This document shows, piece after piece, positions 20,940 to 31,730 of a stretch of 64,000 bases of DNA. The notes below the pieces were generated by a model. That model searched no databases, was not told where the DNA came from, and saw only the letters and a list, made by a program, of their open reading frames with translations. Every line of letters begins with the position of its first letter. Position 1 is the stretch's first letter. This DNA is from Nilaparvata lugens (Eukaryota; Arthropoda; Insecta; Hemiptera; Delphacidae): contig NC_052508.1 of assembly GCF_014356525.2 (NCBI RefSeq), forward strand, positions 43,379,858 to 43,443,857, written 5' to 3'. Both the position numbers and the translations under genes were made by a program.

Positions 20940-21757
20940 AATCTGGTGTAGCGCACTCACACAACTTTCCTTGCCGTTATGAAAATTGATCACCTGACGC
21001 TAGTGCTCCCGCGCATCTCAGGTCTACTATTCAAAGATTTGAGCCAGCTGGTGACAGGGTAATGACGCTGTAGACACACGAGGTCTGCTATCTCTTCATA
21101 GTGAATCATTTAATAGAATCAACAGTTGCCAACAGTTTGCAATTGGATAAACAAATTTTCTCGAATTTCGAGATATTTTCAATTTTAGGTGGAAATGTTG
21201 CTGAACATCACTTGTATAGATTTTTATGCTGAATCTTTTCCACTCAAATTTCTTTGTTTAAATTGTATCTGAAGCCTGATAATTGGGAATCTAAAATCAA
21301 ACTTTGCATACATGGGGCGGAGCTCCTGAAATTTTTACAGATATGGGACTGGTGACAGTTGATTGAGCTCATCAATGACTATTCTAGTTATAAATTTAAT
21401 CAAAATCGTTGGAGCTGTTTTCGAGAAAATCGCGAAAAACCCTGTTTTTGACAACATTTTCTCCATTTTAGCCGCCATCTTGAATTGCATTTGGTCGAAA
21501 TTGTTCGTGTCGGATCCTTACATTGTAAGGACCTTAAGTTCCAAATTTCAAGTCATTCCGTTAATTGGGAGAAGAGATATCATATACACAGACGCACATA
21601 CACTCATACACACACAGACACACACACACACACACATACCAATACCCAAAAACCACTTTTTTGGACTTTGAAACGTAAAGAAATTTAGAAATGGGGGTAC
21701 CTTAATTTTTTTTGGAAAGCAATACTTTCCTCACCTATATGGTAATAGGGCAAGGAA
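20940..21757 (-). mobile_element. Dispersed ACTTTCCTTGCC element, copy 3 (inverted)
   Basis: The same element as at 15179 but in reverse orientation. CTGGTGTAGCGCACTCACAC then ACTTTCCTTGCCG mark its 3' end at the left, and GGCAAGGAAAGT its 5' end at about 21740-21757. The internal CA run is interrupted. Its left part stops being duplicated at 21292, where the large tandem duplication begins. Confidence 0.78.
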
Positions 21758-22438
21758 AGTAAAATATTGGAAATAATTAGTTTTTTTTTCAGCTATTGTT
21801 TGTAATCGGATCTGTGAGTTTGAACTGTGTTGTACAGTGATTTAGTTTTGTCTTGTTTTGTGTTTTACTGTGCTTGTGATTTATGTTGCATTTTGCTGTG
21901 TCAAGTTATTTAGTTTTTGCTGAAACCATTCTGCTGAAATAATTTGAAAGAATTCGGTGAGGTAGGCCTATAACAAAACTGAAGCTTTTTTCATTTCATC
22001 AAATTATCCAGTTTCAATTTGTTTTATCTATTAGTATCTATTGTTTTCTTGAATTTGTATCTTAGAACAAGATACAGAAACATACAATACCTCTTCCTAG
22101 AATAACTTGATACTTATAATTACATTCAATTTGGTTTCAACTCATTCTGGTACTAGGCCGATACACACTCACATCAAATTATTATTCTTCATTGGGTTCA
22201 TAAAATGAATACATCATGAAAATGATAGGGAGAGAAAGAATAAGGTAACCATGTGCTATTCATTTATCTTTTGATCTAGATAAGGTTAATATTACCAAGT
22301 CAAATATTGAATCAATTTTTATATCATTTTCCGTTCACTCTTGGTAGCCTATTGATTCTTGCAATCTTATACGATAAACTAGCTCAATAAAAATCGTTCT
22401 ATTATTCGTTTGAGAGGAATAAGAAATCAAATAGGAAA
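21758..22438. other. Helitron 5' non-coding region, unit 1
   Basis: No convincing open frame between the inverted element and the first Helitron ATG. The same sequence recurs at 25206-25881 in unit 2. It probably includes the Helitron 5' end and leader, but I could not place the 5' TC terminus. Confidence 0.45.
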
Positions 22439-23708
22439 ATGTCAAAAAGTGTGGGTAGGAAGAAGAAAAAAATAAGTTTCAACTTTGGAAAAGTGAAAGA
22501 GTGTCAAGATGATAAAGATAAAGAGCAACCTACAATAACCCCATTGAAGAAGCATTAAGAGTAATGATTCATCTGATGTGCGAGCAATGAACAAACAATC
22601 AATGAACCGCTTGAGAAATGAAAGTCTATCTTACAGAAAGAGAGAAAAGCTGAAAAAATTATTGAAAAGATGTCAGGTTAGAAATATTTTAGTTTTGAAA
22701 GAAGAAGAGGACATCAAAACCTTGATAAGAAAGAAACATTTGAAGGCAAAAAAGTAAAAGAAAAAGAAAGAAATTCTCTAAGAATTAGAAAGTTGCGACA
22801 AACTGACGATTTCAAAAGAGAAAGAGAATGAGAAGAAGAGAATCAGAAATAAGATTGTACGTGAAAACGAGAAGAACAAGAAGAATGAGCAAAAGAATAA
22901 TTCGGAAAGAATTAAAGAATCAGGACTATCTGAAGACTTTAGAAAGACAGAGAATGAAAAAACATTGTCAGGAACAACAAACTAAGACAATCTGAAGAAT
23001 ATCGAGTGAAGGAGAACGAGAAGAACTCTAACAGAAACTGTAGATTTAGAGAAACTGAAGAATTTAGAATGATAGAAAATGGTAAAAATATTATCATAAA
23101 CTGTGAATTGAGAGATAATGAAGAATACAGAATAGGAGAAAATAATGAAAATATCATCAGAAATATGATTCTATGTGAAAACGAGGCTTACAAGATAATG
23201 AACAAAAACAGAATTTGAAGAGAAATGAAGAATTGAGCCTGCTGAAGGATACAGACTGAGAGAGAATGATAAAAATATTATCCGAAATAAGATTCTTCAT
23301 GAAAGCGAGGACTACAAAAAAATGAACAAAAGAAAAATTTTAAAAGAATTGAGTTGAGGGAAAATGAAGAATTTATTCAAACAAAAAGAAATTTTCCAAG
23401 ATGGAATGAAGAAACAGAAAGAAGCAATATCATAATAAGATTTCGACATTCATATTACAATACACTGACACAGATCGGATCAGATTGTTCGAAATTCATT
23501 TTACAATTTTTAACTGGTAGAGGAATGTGCCGGATTACGTTTGTTGTTGCTGTGAGGGATTATTCTTTGTTAACTCGGTTACAAAGTTTGACAAAAATTC
23601 AAACTTGGAAAGAAAATCAAGATAGCTTTTACAAAAAAAATCAATTTTCCATCAGAATTTATTTGTAAAACTTGTAAAATTTATGTAAAAAAACGTCAAA
23701 TTCCAAAA

Positions 23709-24059
23709 ATGGCTACCATCAATGGTTTGAAGTATGAAAATATCCCGGAATGTTTAAAAAATCTTTCATTTTTAGAAGAGCGTTTATGTAGTCACTTTAT
23801 TCCACTCATGCAAATACGCCCTTTGAAAGCGTTCGCAATCAATCCCCAATTAGGTTTAAAAGGGTCTGTTGTCAATATTCCAATTGATATAAACGAGTGC
23901 TTACATGTATTGCCAAGATCGTTTGACAATATGGCCACTTTGCAATTGCAACTGAAACGCCATTTATCACACAAAACATATTATATGTTTGAAACAATAA
24001 GACCAGCTATAGTTTGTGAAGCACTCAAATTTCTTATGAAAACTCCATTATATATTTGA
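23709..24059 (+). pseudogene. DUF6570-like fragment, copy 1
   Basis: A 116-residue frame starting at MATINGLKYENIPECLKNL and holding the LGLKGSVVNIPIDINECLH core and LKRHLSHKTYYMFETIRPA. The frame ends at an in-frame TGA after MKTPLYI, shared with copy 2, so that stop predates the duplication. Confidence 0.75.
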
Positions 24060-24535
24060 AAAACGAGATTAATATAGATATGAATTACTTGAAGAGATAT
24101 GAAAACCAGTATTCAGAAGAACAAAAGTTTATTTTGGATGAAAATGAAAGTTTACCACCACAAATCAAGTGTACAATGAACGAAATCAATCAGGAGGATT
24201 GTACTGAAGAAAATGATGATAAAATTAAAAACAATACAAGAATTGAAAGTGATGATGAATTCAGAGAAGAAATTCTTCTAATAGATAATAATGAGAACAT
24301 AGAAATTATTGCTCCAGGGCAAAATCAATCTCCGATTGCTTGGCATCTGGTTGATACTATTGACAAACTTTGCTTTCCAAAAATATTCTGTGGTCATCCA
24401 TTTCAATTATCAAGGAACACCACTTATCATGATCGAGCAAAATCTGAATGTCGGAGAGTTGACAGGCAATCAGGTATTCCTAGCCGAGTACTATTCATGG
24501 CAAAGAAGAAGATCGAGAAGCAAATGTATTGCTAA
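24056..24535 (+). pseudogene. Helitron acidic linker and start of N domain, copy 1
   Basis: A 159-residue frame: an acidic Asn/Asp/Glu-rich linker (ENESLPPQIK, EENDDKIK) followed by APGQNQSPIAWHLVDTIDKL and CFPKIFCGHPFQLS, the segment preceding the Rep catalytic region in Helitron proteins. The tail after NTTYHD is out of frame because of the 19-base deletion. Confidence 0.72.
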
Positions 24536-24690
24536 TATAAACGTTTGCTTGAGAAAGACAAAGAAGAAAGTAGCTAATCTTGTTGCAAAGAATTTGCTAA
24601 ATGAAATTTTTGTTAATAATTTGATCAATGTAGATAGTGAATACAGAGTTCTGAAAAATGTGCGATCTAGTCCTGCATTTTGGGAAAATA

Positions 24691-25020
24691 AAATCAAACT
24701 TTGCATACATGGGGCGGAGCTCCTGAAATTTTTACAGATATGGGACTGGTGACAGTTGATTGAGCTCATCAATGACTATTCTAGTTATAGATTTAATCAA
24801 AATCGTTGGAGCCGTTTTCGAGAAAATCGCGAAAAACCCTGTTTTTAACATTTCCTCCATTTTAGCCGCCATCTTGAATTGCATTTGGTCGAAATTGTTC
24901 GTGTTGGATCCTTACATTGTAAGGACCTTAAGTTCCAAATTTCAAGTCATTCCATTAATTGGGAGAAGAGATATCGAACACACAGATGCACATACACTCA
25001 TACACACACATGCACACAGA

Positions 25021-25085
<65 letters not shown>

Positions 25086-25205
25086 CAATACCCAAAAACC
25101 ACTTTTTTGGACTTTGAAACGTAAAGAAATTTAGAAATTGGGGTACCTTAATTTTTTTCGGAAAGCAATACTTTCCTCACCTATATGGTAATAGGGCAAG
25201 GAAAG
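24691..25205 (-). mobile_element. Partial ACTTTCCTTGCC element, copied by the tandem duplication
   Basis: Starts abruptly at the duplication junction and ends with GGCAAGGAAAGT near 25197. It is the sister of 21292-21757, differing mainly by a greatly expanded CA run. Confidence 0.85.
25022..25081. repeat. (CA)30 microsatellite
   Basis: Sixty uninterrupted bases of alternating A and C. The equivalent position in unit 1 (21605-21637) has a much shorter, interrupted run. Confidence 0.97.
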
Positions 25206-25881
25206 TAAAATATTGGAAATGAATATTTTTTTTTCAGCTATTGTTTGTAATCGGATCTGTGAGTTTGAACTGTGTTGTACAGTGATTTAGTTTTGTCTTG
25301 TTTTGTGTTTTACTGTGCTTGTGATTTATGTTGCATTTTGCTGTGTCAAGTTATTTAGTTGTTGCTGAAACCATTCTGCTGAAATAATTGAAAGAATTCG
25401 GTGAGGTAGGCCTATAACAAAACTGAAGCTTTTTTCATTTCATCAAATTATCCAGTTTCAATTTGTTTTATCTATTAGTATCTATTGTTTTCTTGAATTT
25501 GTATCTTATAGAACCAGATACAGAAACATACAATACCTCTTCCTAGAACTTGATACTTATAATTACATTCAATTTGGTTTCAACTCATTCTGGTACTAGG
25601 CCGATACACACTCACATCAAATTATTATTCTTCATTGGGTTCATAAAATGAATACATCATGAAAATGATAGGAAGAGAAAGAATAAGGTAACCATGTGCT
25701 ATTCATTTATCTTTTGATCTAGATAAGGTTAATATTACCAAGTCAAATATTGAATCAATTTTTATATCATTTTCCGTTCACTCTTGGTAGCCTATTGATT
25801 CTTGCAATCTTATACGATAAACTAGCTCAATAAAAATCGTTCTATTATTCGTTTGAGAGGAATAAGAAATCAAAAAGGAAA
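25206..25881. other. Helitron 5' non-coding region, unit 2
   Basis: Sister of 21758-22438 with small indels. No gene seen. Confidence 0.5.
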
Positions 25882-26928
25882 ATGTCAAAAAGTGTGGGTA
25901 GGAAGAAGAAAAAAATAAATTTCAACTTTGGAAAAGTGAAAGAGTGTCAAGATGATAAAGATAAAGAGCAACCTACAATAACCCCATTGAAGAAGCATTA
26001 AGAGTAATGATTCATCTGATGTGCGAGCAATGAACAAACAATCAATGAGCCACTTGAGAAATGAAAGTCTATCTTACAGAAAGAGAGAAAAGCTGAAAAA
26101 AATATTGAAAAGACGTCAGGTTAGAAATATTTTAGTTTTGAAAGAAGAAGAGGACATCAAAACCTTGATAAGAAAGAAACATTTGAAGGCAAAAAAGTAG
26201 AAGAAAAAGAAAGAAATTCTCTAAGAATTAGAAAGTTGCGACAAACTGACGATTTCAAAAGAGAAAGAGAATGAGAAGAAGAGAATCAGAAATAAGATTG
26301 TACGTGAAAACGAGAATTACAAGAAGAATGAGCAAAAGAATAATTCGGAAAGAATTAAAGAATCAGGACTATCTGAAGACTTTAGAAAGACAGAGAATGA
26401 AAGAACATTGTCAGGAACAAGGAACTAAGACATTCTGAAGAATATCGAGTGAAGGAGAACGAGAAGAACTCTAACAGAAACTGTAGATTTATAGAAACTG
26501 AAGAATTTAGAATGATAGAAAATGGTAAAAATATTATCATAAACTGTGAATTGAGAGATAATGAAGAATACAGAATAGGAGAAAATAATGAAAATATCAT
26601 CAGAAATATGATTCTACGTGAAAACGAGGCTTACAAGATTAATGAACAAAAACAGAATTTGAAGAGAAATGAAGAATTGAGCCTGCTGAAGAATACAGAC
26701 TGAGAGAGAATGATAAAAATATTATCCGAAATAAGATTCTTCGTAAAAGCGAGAACTACAAAAAAACGAACAAAAGAACAATTTTAAAAGAATTGAGTTG
26801 AGGGAAAATGAAGAATTTATTCAAACAAAAAGAAATTTTTCAAGATAGAATGAAGAAACAGAAAGAAGCAATATCATAATAAGATTTCGACATTCATATT
26901 ACAATACACTGACACAGATTGGATCAGA

Positions 26929-27492
26929 TTGTTCGAAATTCATTTTACAATTTTTAACTGGTGCCGGATTACGTTTGTTGTTGCTGTGAGGGATTATTCT
27001 TTGTTCACTCGGTTACAAAGTTTGACAAAAATTCAAACTTGGAAAGAAAATCAAGATAGCTTTTACGAAAAAAACAATTTTCCATCAGAATTTATTTGTA
27101 AAACTTGTAAAATTTATGTAAAAAAACGTCAAATTCCAAAAATGGCTACCAGCAATGGTTTGAAGTATGAAAATATCCCGGAATGTTTAAAAAATCTTTC
27201 ATTTTTAGAAGAGCGTTTATGTAGTCCCTTTATTCCGCTCATGCAAATTCACCCTTTGAAAGCATTTGCAATCAATCCCCAATTAGGTTTAAAAGGGTCT
27301 GTTGTCAATATTCCAATTGATATAAACGAGTGCTTACATGTATTGCCAAGATCGTTTGACAATATGGCCACTTTGCAATTGCAACTGAAACGCCATTTAT
27401 CACACAAAACATATTATACGTTTGAAACAATAAGACCAGCTATAGTTTGTGAAGCACTCAAATTTCTTATGAAAACTCCATTATATATTTGA
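26929..27492 (+). pseudogene. DUF6570-like domain, copy 2
   Basis: A 187-residue frame, the longest intact piece of the Helitron 5' half. It contains FICKTCKIYVKKRQIPKMAT, a Cys-x2-Cys lead-in, then IPECLKNLSFLEERL and LGLKGSVVNIPIDINECLH. This block sits N-terminal to the Rep domain in Helitron-encoded proteins of arthropods. Its own activity is unknown to me. Confidence 0.78.
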
Positions 27493-27802
27493 AAAACGAG
27501 ATTGATATAGATATGAATTACTTGAAGAGATATGAAAACCAGTATTCAGAAGAACAAAAGTTTATTTTGGATGAAAATGAAAGTTTACCACCACAAATCA
27601 AGTGTACAATGAACGAAATAAATCAGGAGGATTGTACTGAAGAAAATGACGATAAAAATAAAAACGATACAAGAATTGAAAGTGATGATGAATTCAGAGA
27701 AGAAATTCTTCTAATAGATAATAATGAGAACGTAGAAATTATTGCTCCAGGGCAAAATCAATCTCCGATTGCTTGGCATCTGGTTGATACTATTGACAAA
27801 CT

Positions 27803-28234
27803 TTGCTTTCCGAAAATATTCTGTGGTCATCCATTTCAATTATCAAGGAACACCACTTGATTTGTGGTGGTAAACTTATCATGATCGAGCAAAATCTGAA
27901 TGTCGGAGAGTTGACAGGCAATCAGGTATTCCTAGCCGAGTACTATTCATGGCAAAGAAGAAGATCGAGAAGCAAATGTATTGCTAATATAAACGTTTGC
28001 TTGAGAAAGACAAAGAAGAAAGTAGCTAATCTTGTTGCAAAGAATTTGCTGAATGTAATTTTTGTTAATAATTTGATCAATGTAGATAGTAGATACAGAG
28101 TTCTGAAAAATGTGCGATCTAGTCCTGCATTTTGGGAAAATAAGAAGAAAGATCTACTGGCAATGATAAGGCAATTGGAAAAACCAACCTTTTTTTTACT
28201 CTCTCGGCAGCTGAAAGTAGATGGCCTGAGCTGA
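27803..28234 (+). pseudogene. Helitron-like N domain fragment
   Basis: A 143-residue frame with GELTGNQVFLAEYYSWQRRR and YRVLKNVRSSPAFWENKKKD followed by LLAMIRQLEKPTFFL, which matches the conserved region before the HUH catalytic centre. The frame is lost at a T-run (28190-28197), where the expected SxAxxRWPEL continues in another frame. Confidence 0.78.
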
Positions 28235-28269
28235 TATCATATCTTTCAAAAATTAATAACAACAAAAAT

Positions 28270-28732
28270 TTGAGAGTGTCAGAAGCTTCACAATTGAGTG
28301 AATTTGAAAAATCAAAATTAATTCAGAACGATCCTGTCAGCTGTGCAAGATATTTTGATTTTAAAATTTCCAAATTCATGAAACTCATCAAACAGGAGAA
28401 TTGTATATTTGATAACTACACAGTTGAAGATTCTTATCAGCAAGTTGAATATAAAATGAAAGGATCTCCACACAAACACCATGTTCCTGTGGTTGAAGAA
28501 TGCCCCTGTGTATGATGCGTCAGACCCTGAAGCTGTGAGGGAATGTATTGACTTTGTGGAAAGTATATCACTTGTGAATATCAGGAGAATGATCCTTACA
28601 TTGCCTTACAAAAGCATAAGCACACACATACTTGCAGAAAAGGCAAAAGAAGCAACAAAGTGTGCCGTTTCCATTTCCCTCTGCCAAGAACAATGATTCT
28701 CAAACTGCTTTCAAAGGAAGAAGAATCTGATT
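28270..28732 (+). pseudogene. Helitron Rep (HUH) region, broken
   Basis: Two overlapping frames (28270-28515 and 28481-28696) cover the Rep nuclease. The first ends in EYKMKGSPHKHHV, where the two His of the HUH motif are expected. The frame then shifts, and FLWLKNAPVYDASDPEAVRE continues in the next frame. A second shift separates the HTCRK and CRFHFPLPR segments. Rep normally nicks and rejoins single-stranded DNA during rolling-circle transposition; this copy cannot be expressed whole. Confidence 0.78.
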
Positions 28733-28746
28733 CAATCAAATCCATC
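28733..28746. repeat. Target-site duplication, left of Jockey
   Basis: CAATCAAATCCATC, repeated exactly at 36257-36270. Joining the two flanks at one copy puts the Helitron reading frame (DSIKSI then FTKIDKL) back in register, which fixes both Jockey ends. Confidence 0.93.
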
Positions 28747-28939
28747 AGTATCAATCGAGCAGTCTTAGTGAGCAGACATAGTTTTTTTAGTGAGAGTAGT
28801 TGAAATAGTGTATGCAATAGTTGAAGTGCTGAGTTCAGTGTTTTGATTGTTGTGCGTGAGTTCGGTGCCCTGCACTGAAGAAACAGTTCAGTGCAAAATT
28901 ATCATATGATCCAGCTGAGGAATGTAAGGAATGTGAGGA

Positions 28940-29497
28940 ATGTTGACTCCCAAAAGATGGCCGACCTTCCTCATGCCAGAGTTCGAAGAGGAGGAGGAAA
29001 CAGATGATGTCACAACTATGACGAGTCAACTAACACCAGCTAAGAGTGTTGAACCAGCGTCAATGACTGTCAACATCAACAGTTCCCCAGAATCGTTTCT
29101 GGAAACGAACCAACTGAAAACTGCAATGGAGCAGTTTCTATACAATGCAAGGAAAGAAGTCACTTGCCAACAAAGTGAAGAGAGAGGAAGAATGAATAAG
29201 CTGGAAAAGGACTTGAAGAAAGCACGGTTGGAGATCAATCAGCTGAAAGAGATGTTTTCGTTAGCATCTTCAACGACATGGAAGCTCCAACCATCAGCTT
29301 CAAGTACAATGCAACCAGTATCTTCTAGAAATAACAATGAAAGTTATTCACCACCGAACTGGGAGGAAGAAGAGAGAATGGTAGCATCAGAGACTGCATG
29401 GATTCTCCCTAAACAAAAGAAGAGGAAAATCCGTGACTCACCAGAAACAATAAGGCCTGCAACTGAGTCTACAAGTATAAAACCGGAAGAAAAGTAA
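28940..29497 (+). pseudogene. Jockey ORF1, N-terminal part
   Basis: A 185-residue frame from MLTPKRWPTFLMPEFEEEEE, with an acidic start, a Lys/Glu-rich helix likely to form a coiled coil (MNKLEKDLKKARLEINQLKE, about residues 83-105) and a Ser/Thr-rich basic tail. Jockey ORF1 proteins bind the element RNA and are usually 500-600 residues. The frame ends at a TAA at 29495, but homologous sequence (PPPVILRNVQEYSKIEEALK) continues past it, so the stop is a lesion. Confidence 0.78.
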
Positions 29498-29509
29498 AAC
29501 AAGCCACCA

Positions 29510-29942
29510 CCAGTCATATTAAGAAATGTTCAAGAGTATTCTAAAATTGAAGAGGCATTGAAATCGAAAAATCTTAATTTCAGTGCCAACATGATGAACA
29601 ACAACCAGCTGAAACTGAATGTTGAAAATGAAAAAGAATACAGAGATTTAACTAAGATGTTGAATGAAGCTAAATATGAATGGCACATGTACAAAAACAA
29701 ACAAACTTGTCCAATTTGTGTCATGGCTAAAGAGCTTTATCCATCATGCGATCCAGAGAATATAAAGAACAATCTTCTAGGCAGAGGCTTTCAAATAATC
29801 AGTGCTGTCAACAAAATGAAAAAAGTGAAGAAGGATGGGAAAAAACACATTACCAGACTTCCAATGTTCATGCTAGGCCTAACATTCAAAAATACAGAAG
29901 ATACAAAAACAATATATATGAAATTGATAGTTATTTGTATAT
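29510..29942 (+). pseudogene. Jockey ORF1, central region
   Basis: Continues ORF1 with PPPVILRNVQEYSKIEEALK, NNNQLKLNVENEKEYRDLTK and MAKELYPSCDPENIKNNLLG. This is the pre-zinc-knuckle domain shared by Jockey ORF1 proteins and some gag-like host proteins. A one-base shift separates the frame at 29558 from the one at 29746 (YKNNIYEIDSYLY). The region ends exactly at the 741-bp insertion. Confidence 0.75.
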
Positions 29943-30683
29943 CTAGAGTGAAAAGTACGACTTTTTCTCCCTGTGGGAAAAGTTCGAAGCCCGAGGTGAA
30001 GCCGAGGGCAACAATTTTCCTGAGGGAGAAAAAGTATTTTTCACTCATGATGTACATAACATTTTTCCTCCATCTACATATTTTTATAGAAATTGCGAAT
30101 AAAATCATTTTAATAACTTACATATCATTGGTGACAATGTTTCCTAACAACATAACCTAAAATCTAAAACCTAAAAACCGGTCATCTGATTGGCACTGCC
30201 GATTGCACTATCTATCGGCCAAAGTTGTAACAATTATATCAGCTGGGTGTCTACCAAAAATGGCTGACTCCATCACGCAGTTCAGATTTGAATTGCAGAT
30301 CAAAAATATTTGTTGGCTTGTATTTTGAATAGAATAAAATATTTTTAAAATTGTATAAATTTTTATCATCTACTAATATTGAGAATATAATATCATACAA
30401 ACATATTATATTTAATGAGTTGATCAAATTTCTGGTTGTGGTATTGAATTAAGTTGACTCAATGACAGACACCTATTTATGCTTTCTCATCTGAGCTTAG
30501 ACTTTCTAACCTATTACAATGTAAGTTTTTAAAATATAGATGCTTCCCATGTTATTTAAATGGAGTCACTTTTCCTCCCTAGGGAGTTTTTCTGTTTTTT
30601 CCTCCCGAGAGCGGAAAAGTGACACTTTAGTATCATGTTTCAGGGAGTAAAGTAAGTACTTTAGACAGTAGGTGGAGGAAAAC
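29943..30683. mobile_element. 741-bp insertion in Jockey ORF1, ATAT duplication
   Basis: Flanked by ATAT on both sides (29939-29942 and 30684-30687). Removing it and one ATAT leaves ORF1 in frame across the junction (SYLYI then CYMKV). The interior is AT-rich, with a complementary pair near the left end (GGGAAAAGTTCG ... CTGAGGGAGAAAAAG) and Cys-poor small frames only. The superfamily is not identified. Confidence 0.7.
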
Positions 30684-30687
30684 ATAT

Positions 30688-30987
30688 TTGCTACATGAAA
30701 GTGAAAATTGAATCAATTAGAAGCAATAAAATGATTCTGCAGTGTAAAGGTTGTAAGCGATTTGGTTATACTCAGGCATACTGTCAACATGAACCTGTGT
30801 GTGTGAAGTGTGCTGGAAAATACTGGACTATTTTATGTACCAAGGCTAAAGAAACCCCAGCCCAATGTTTCAATTGTGCTGAGGCTCACCCAGCTAACTA
30901 CAGAGGCTGTCTCATCGCTAAAGAACTTCAGAGAAGGAGAACTGAAAAAGACAACAAAGTTAAAAGAAGTAGCGAAGTACCACATAC
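30688..30987 (+). pseudogene. Jockey ORF1, CCHC zinc-knuckle region
   Basis: Reads MILQCKGCKRFGYTQAYCQH, CVKCAGKYWTILC and CFNCAEAHPANYRGC. These are three Cys/His clusters of the gag-like type (C-x2-C-x4-H-x4-C variants; the first has Tyr in place of the usual His). They bind nucleic acid in Jockey ORF1 proteins. The frame is interrupted by the hAT element after VPHTTQ. Confidence 0.85.
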
Positions 30988-30995
30988 AACCCAAC
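30988..30995. repeat. 8-bp target-site duplication, left of hAT
   Basis: AACCCAAC, repeated exactly at 33471-33478 directly after the hAT right end. Confidence 0.95.
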
Positions 30996-31730
30996 TAGGG
31001 ATGTCAATCCCGGGATCCCGGTCCATTTTTGATACCTAACAATCCCGGGATTTTTCAGCGTCAATCCCGGGATTTTCGGGATTGTAAACCTGAAATTGTG
31101 AATCATATTTTTCCAAAAACAATTCAATATGGAATTTATTTACGGTAATGAATATGAGTTTTTATAACTAATTTATTGTTCTAAGTGTTTGACTAATTTA
31201 TTCTACAGGCACAGCCTACAGTTGCATATTATACATAATATTGATTGTATACTGTAGCCTACTCTGTACTGGCTTAATAAAATTCGCATTATCAGTTCGC
31301 ATAATTGGCAGAATGGTTGTTGATCGGTTGTTATGTCTCTACACTTTGTTTCTGTTCACACCATTGATATATATAGTTAGATGACTAAGCTATACCTTCA
31401 AGCGTTTGGAAGCATGATGCCTCCTTCATTTCTCGTCGCCATTGAATATCGGGCAAGAAGTCAGGCGCCCAGACAGACTTTTATGGGAAAACATCGACTT
31501 TCATTGCGTTATATCTTTCGACATACTTAATGGATTTCAATATAATTTTCTTTCAACTTTTCATCATTTCCATTACCATATGATACAATGATTTGTTCAT
31601 TGAACTTTATTTTTAACTCGACCAAACATCTAATTTAGTGAACCTACCTCACTACAGATTTTGATCCATTCTATTAGCAAATGAATCTCATTTTTACAAT
31701 ATTTTCCTATTACCATGTATTTAGAATATG

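Larger units (their letters stand above)
22439..24690 (+). pseudogene. Helitron N-terminal half, duplicated copy 1
   Basis: Begins MSKSVGRKKKKISF and then breaks into many frames. The region 22600-23440 encodes degenerate repeats of about 22 residues (variants of LRENEEYRIRENEKN), a pattern I associate with arthropod Helitron-like proteins. Then comes a DUF6570-like block (ICKTC/FICKT, IPECLKNLSFLEERL, LGLKGSVVNIPIDINE, LPRSFDN, LKRHLSHKTYY; 23640-24056) and the start of the Helitron-like N domain (APGQNQSP). It lacks 19 bases present in copy 2 after AGGAACACCACTT, and is cut at the duplication junction, so it cannot encode a Rep protein. Confidence 0.8.
21292..28140 (+). repeat. Tandem duplication of about 3.4 kb (two units)
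   Basis: Unit 1 is 21292-24688 and unit 2 is 24689-28140, in direct orientation, with offsets of about 3397-3452 bp along their length and only scattered differences. The junction reads GGGAAAATAAAATCAAAC. Its left side continues as GGGAAAATAAGAAG in unit 2, and its right side matches CTAAAATCAAAC at 21291. The shared TAA is a microhomology. Each unit carries part of the ACTTTCCTTGCC element and the 5' half of a Helitron protein. Confidence 0.93.
25882..28732 (+). pseudogene. Helitron protein, N-terminal half, copy 2 (contiguous with the rest)
   Basis: This copy connects to the downstream Rep/helicase region. Domains in order: lysine-rich start; degenerate ENEEYR repeats (26050-26830); DUF6570-like block (26929-27492, IPECLKNLSFLEERL, NIPIDINECLH); acidic linker and APGQNQSPIAWHL (27489-27860); the Helitron-like N domain (27803-28234, including VRSSPAFWENKKKDLLAMIR); and the Rep region (28270-28732) with PHKHH, the HUH-type histidine pair, and HTCRK / CRFHFPLP out of frame. 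At least five frameshifts or stops. At 28732 the protein is interrupted by the Jockey insertion and resumes at 36271. Confidence 0.85.
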
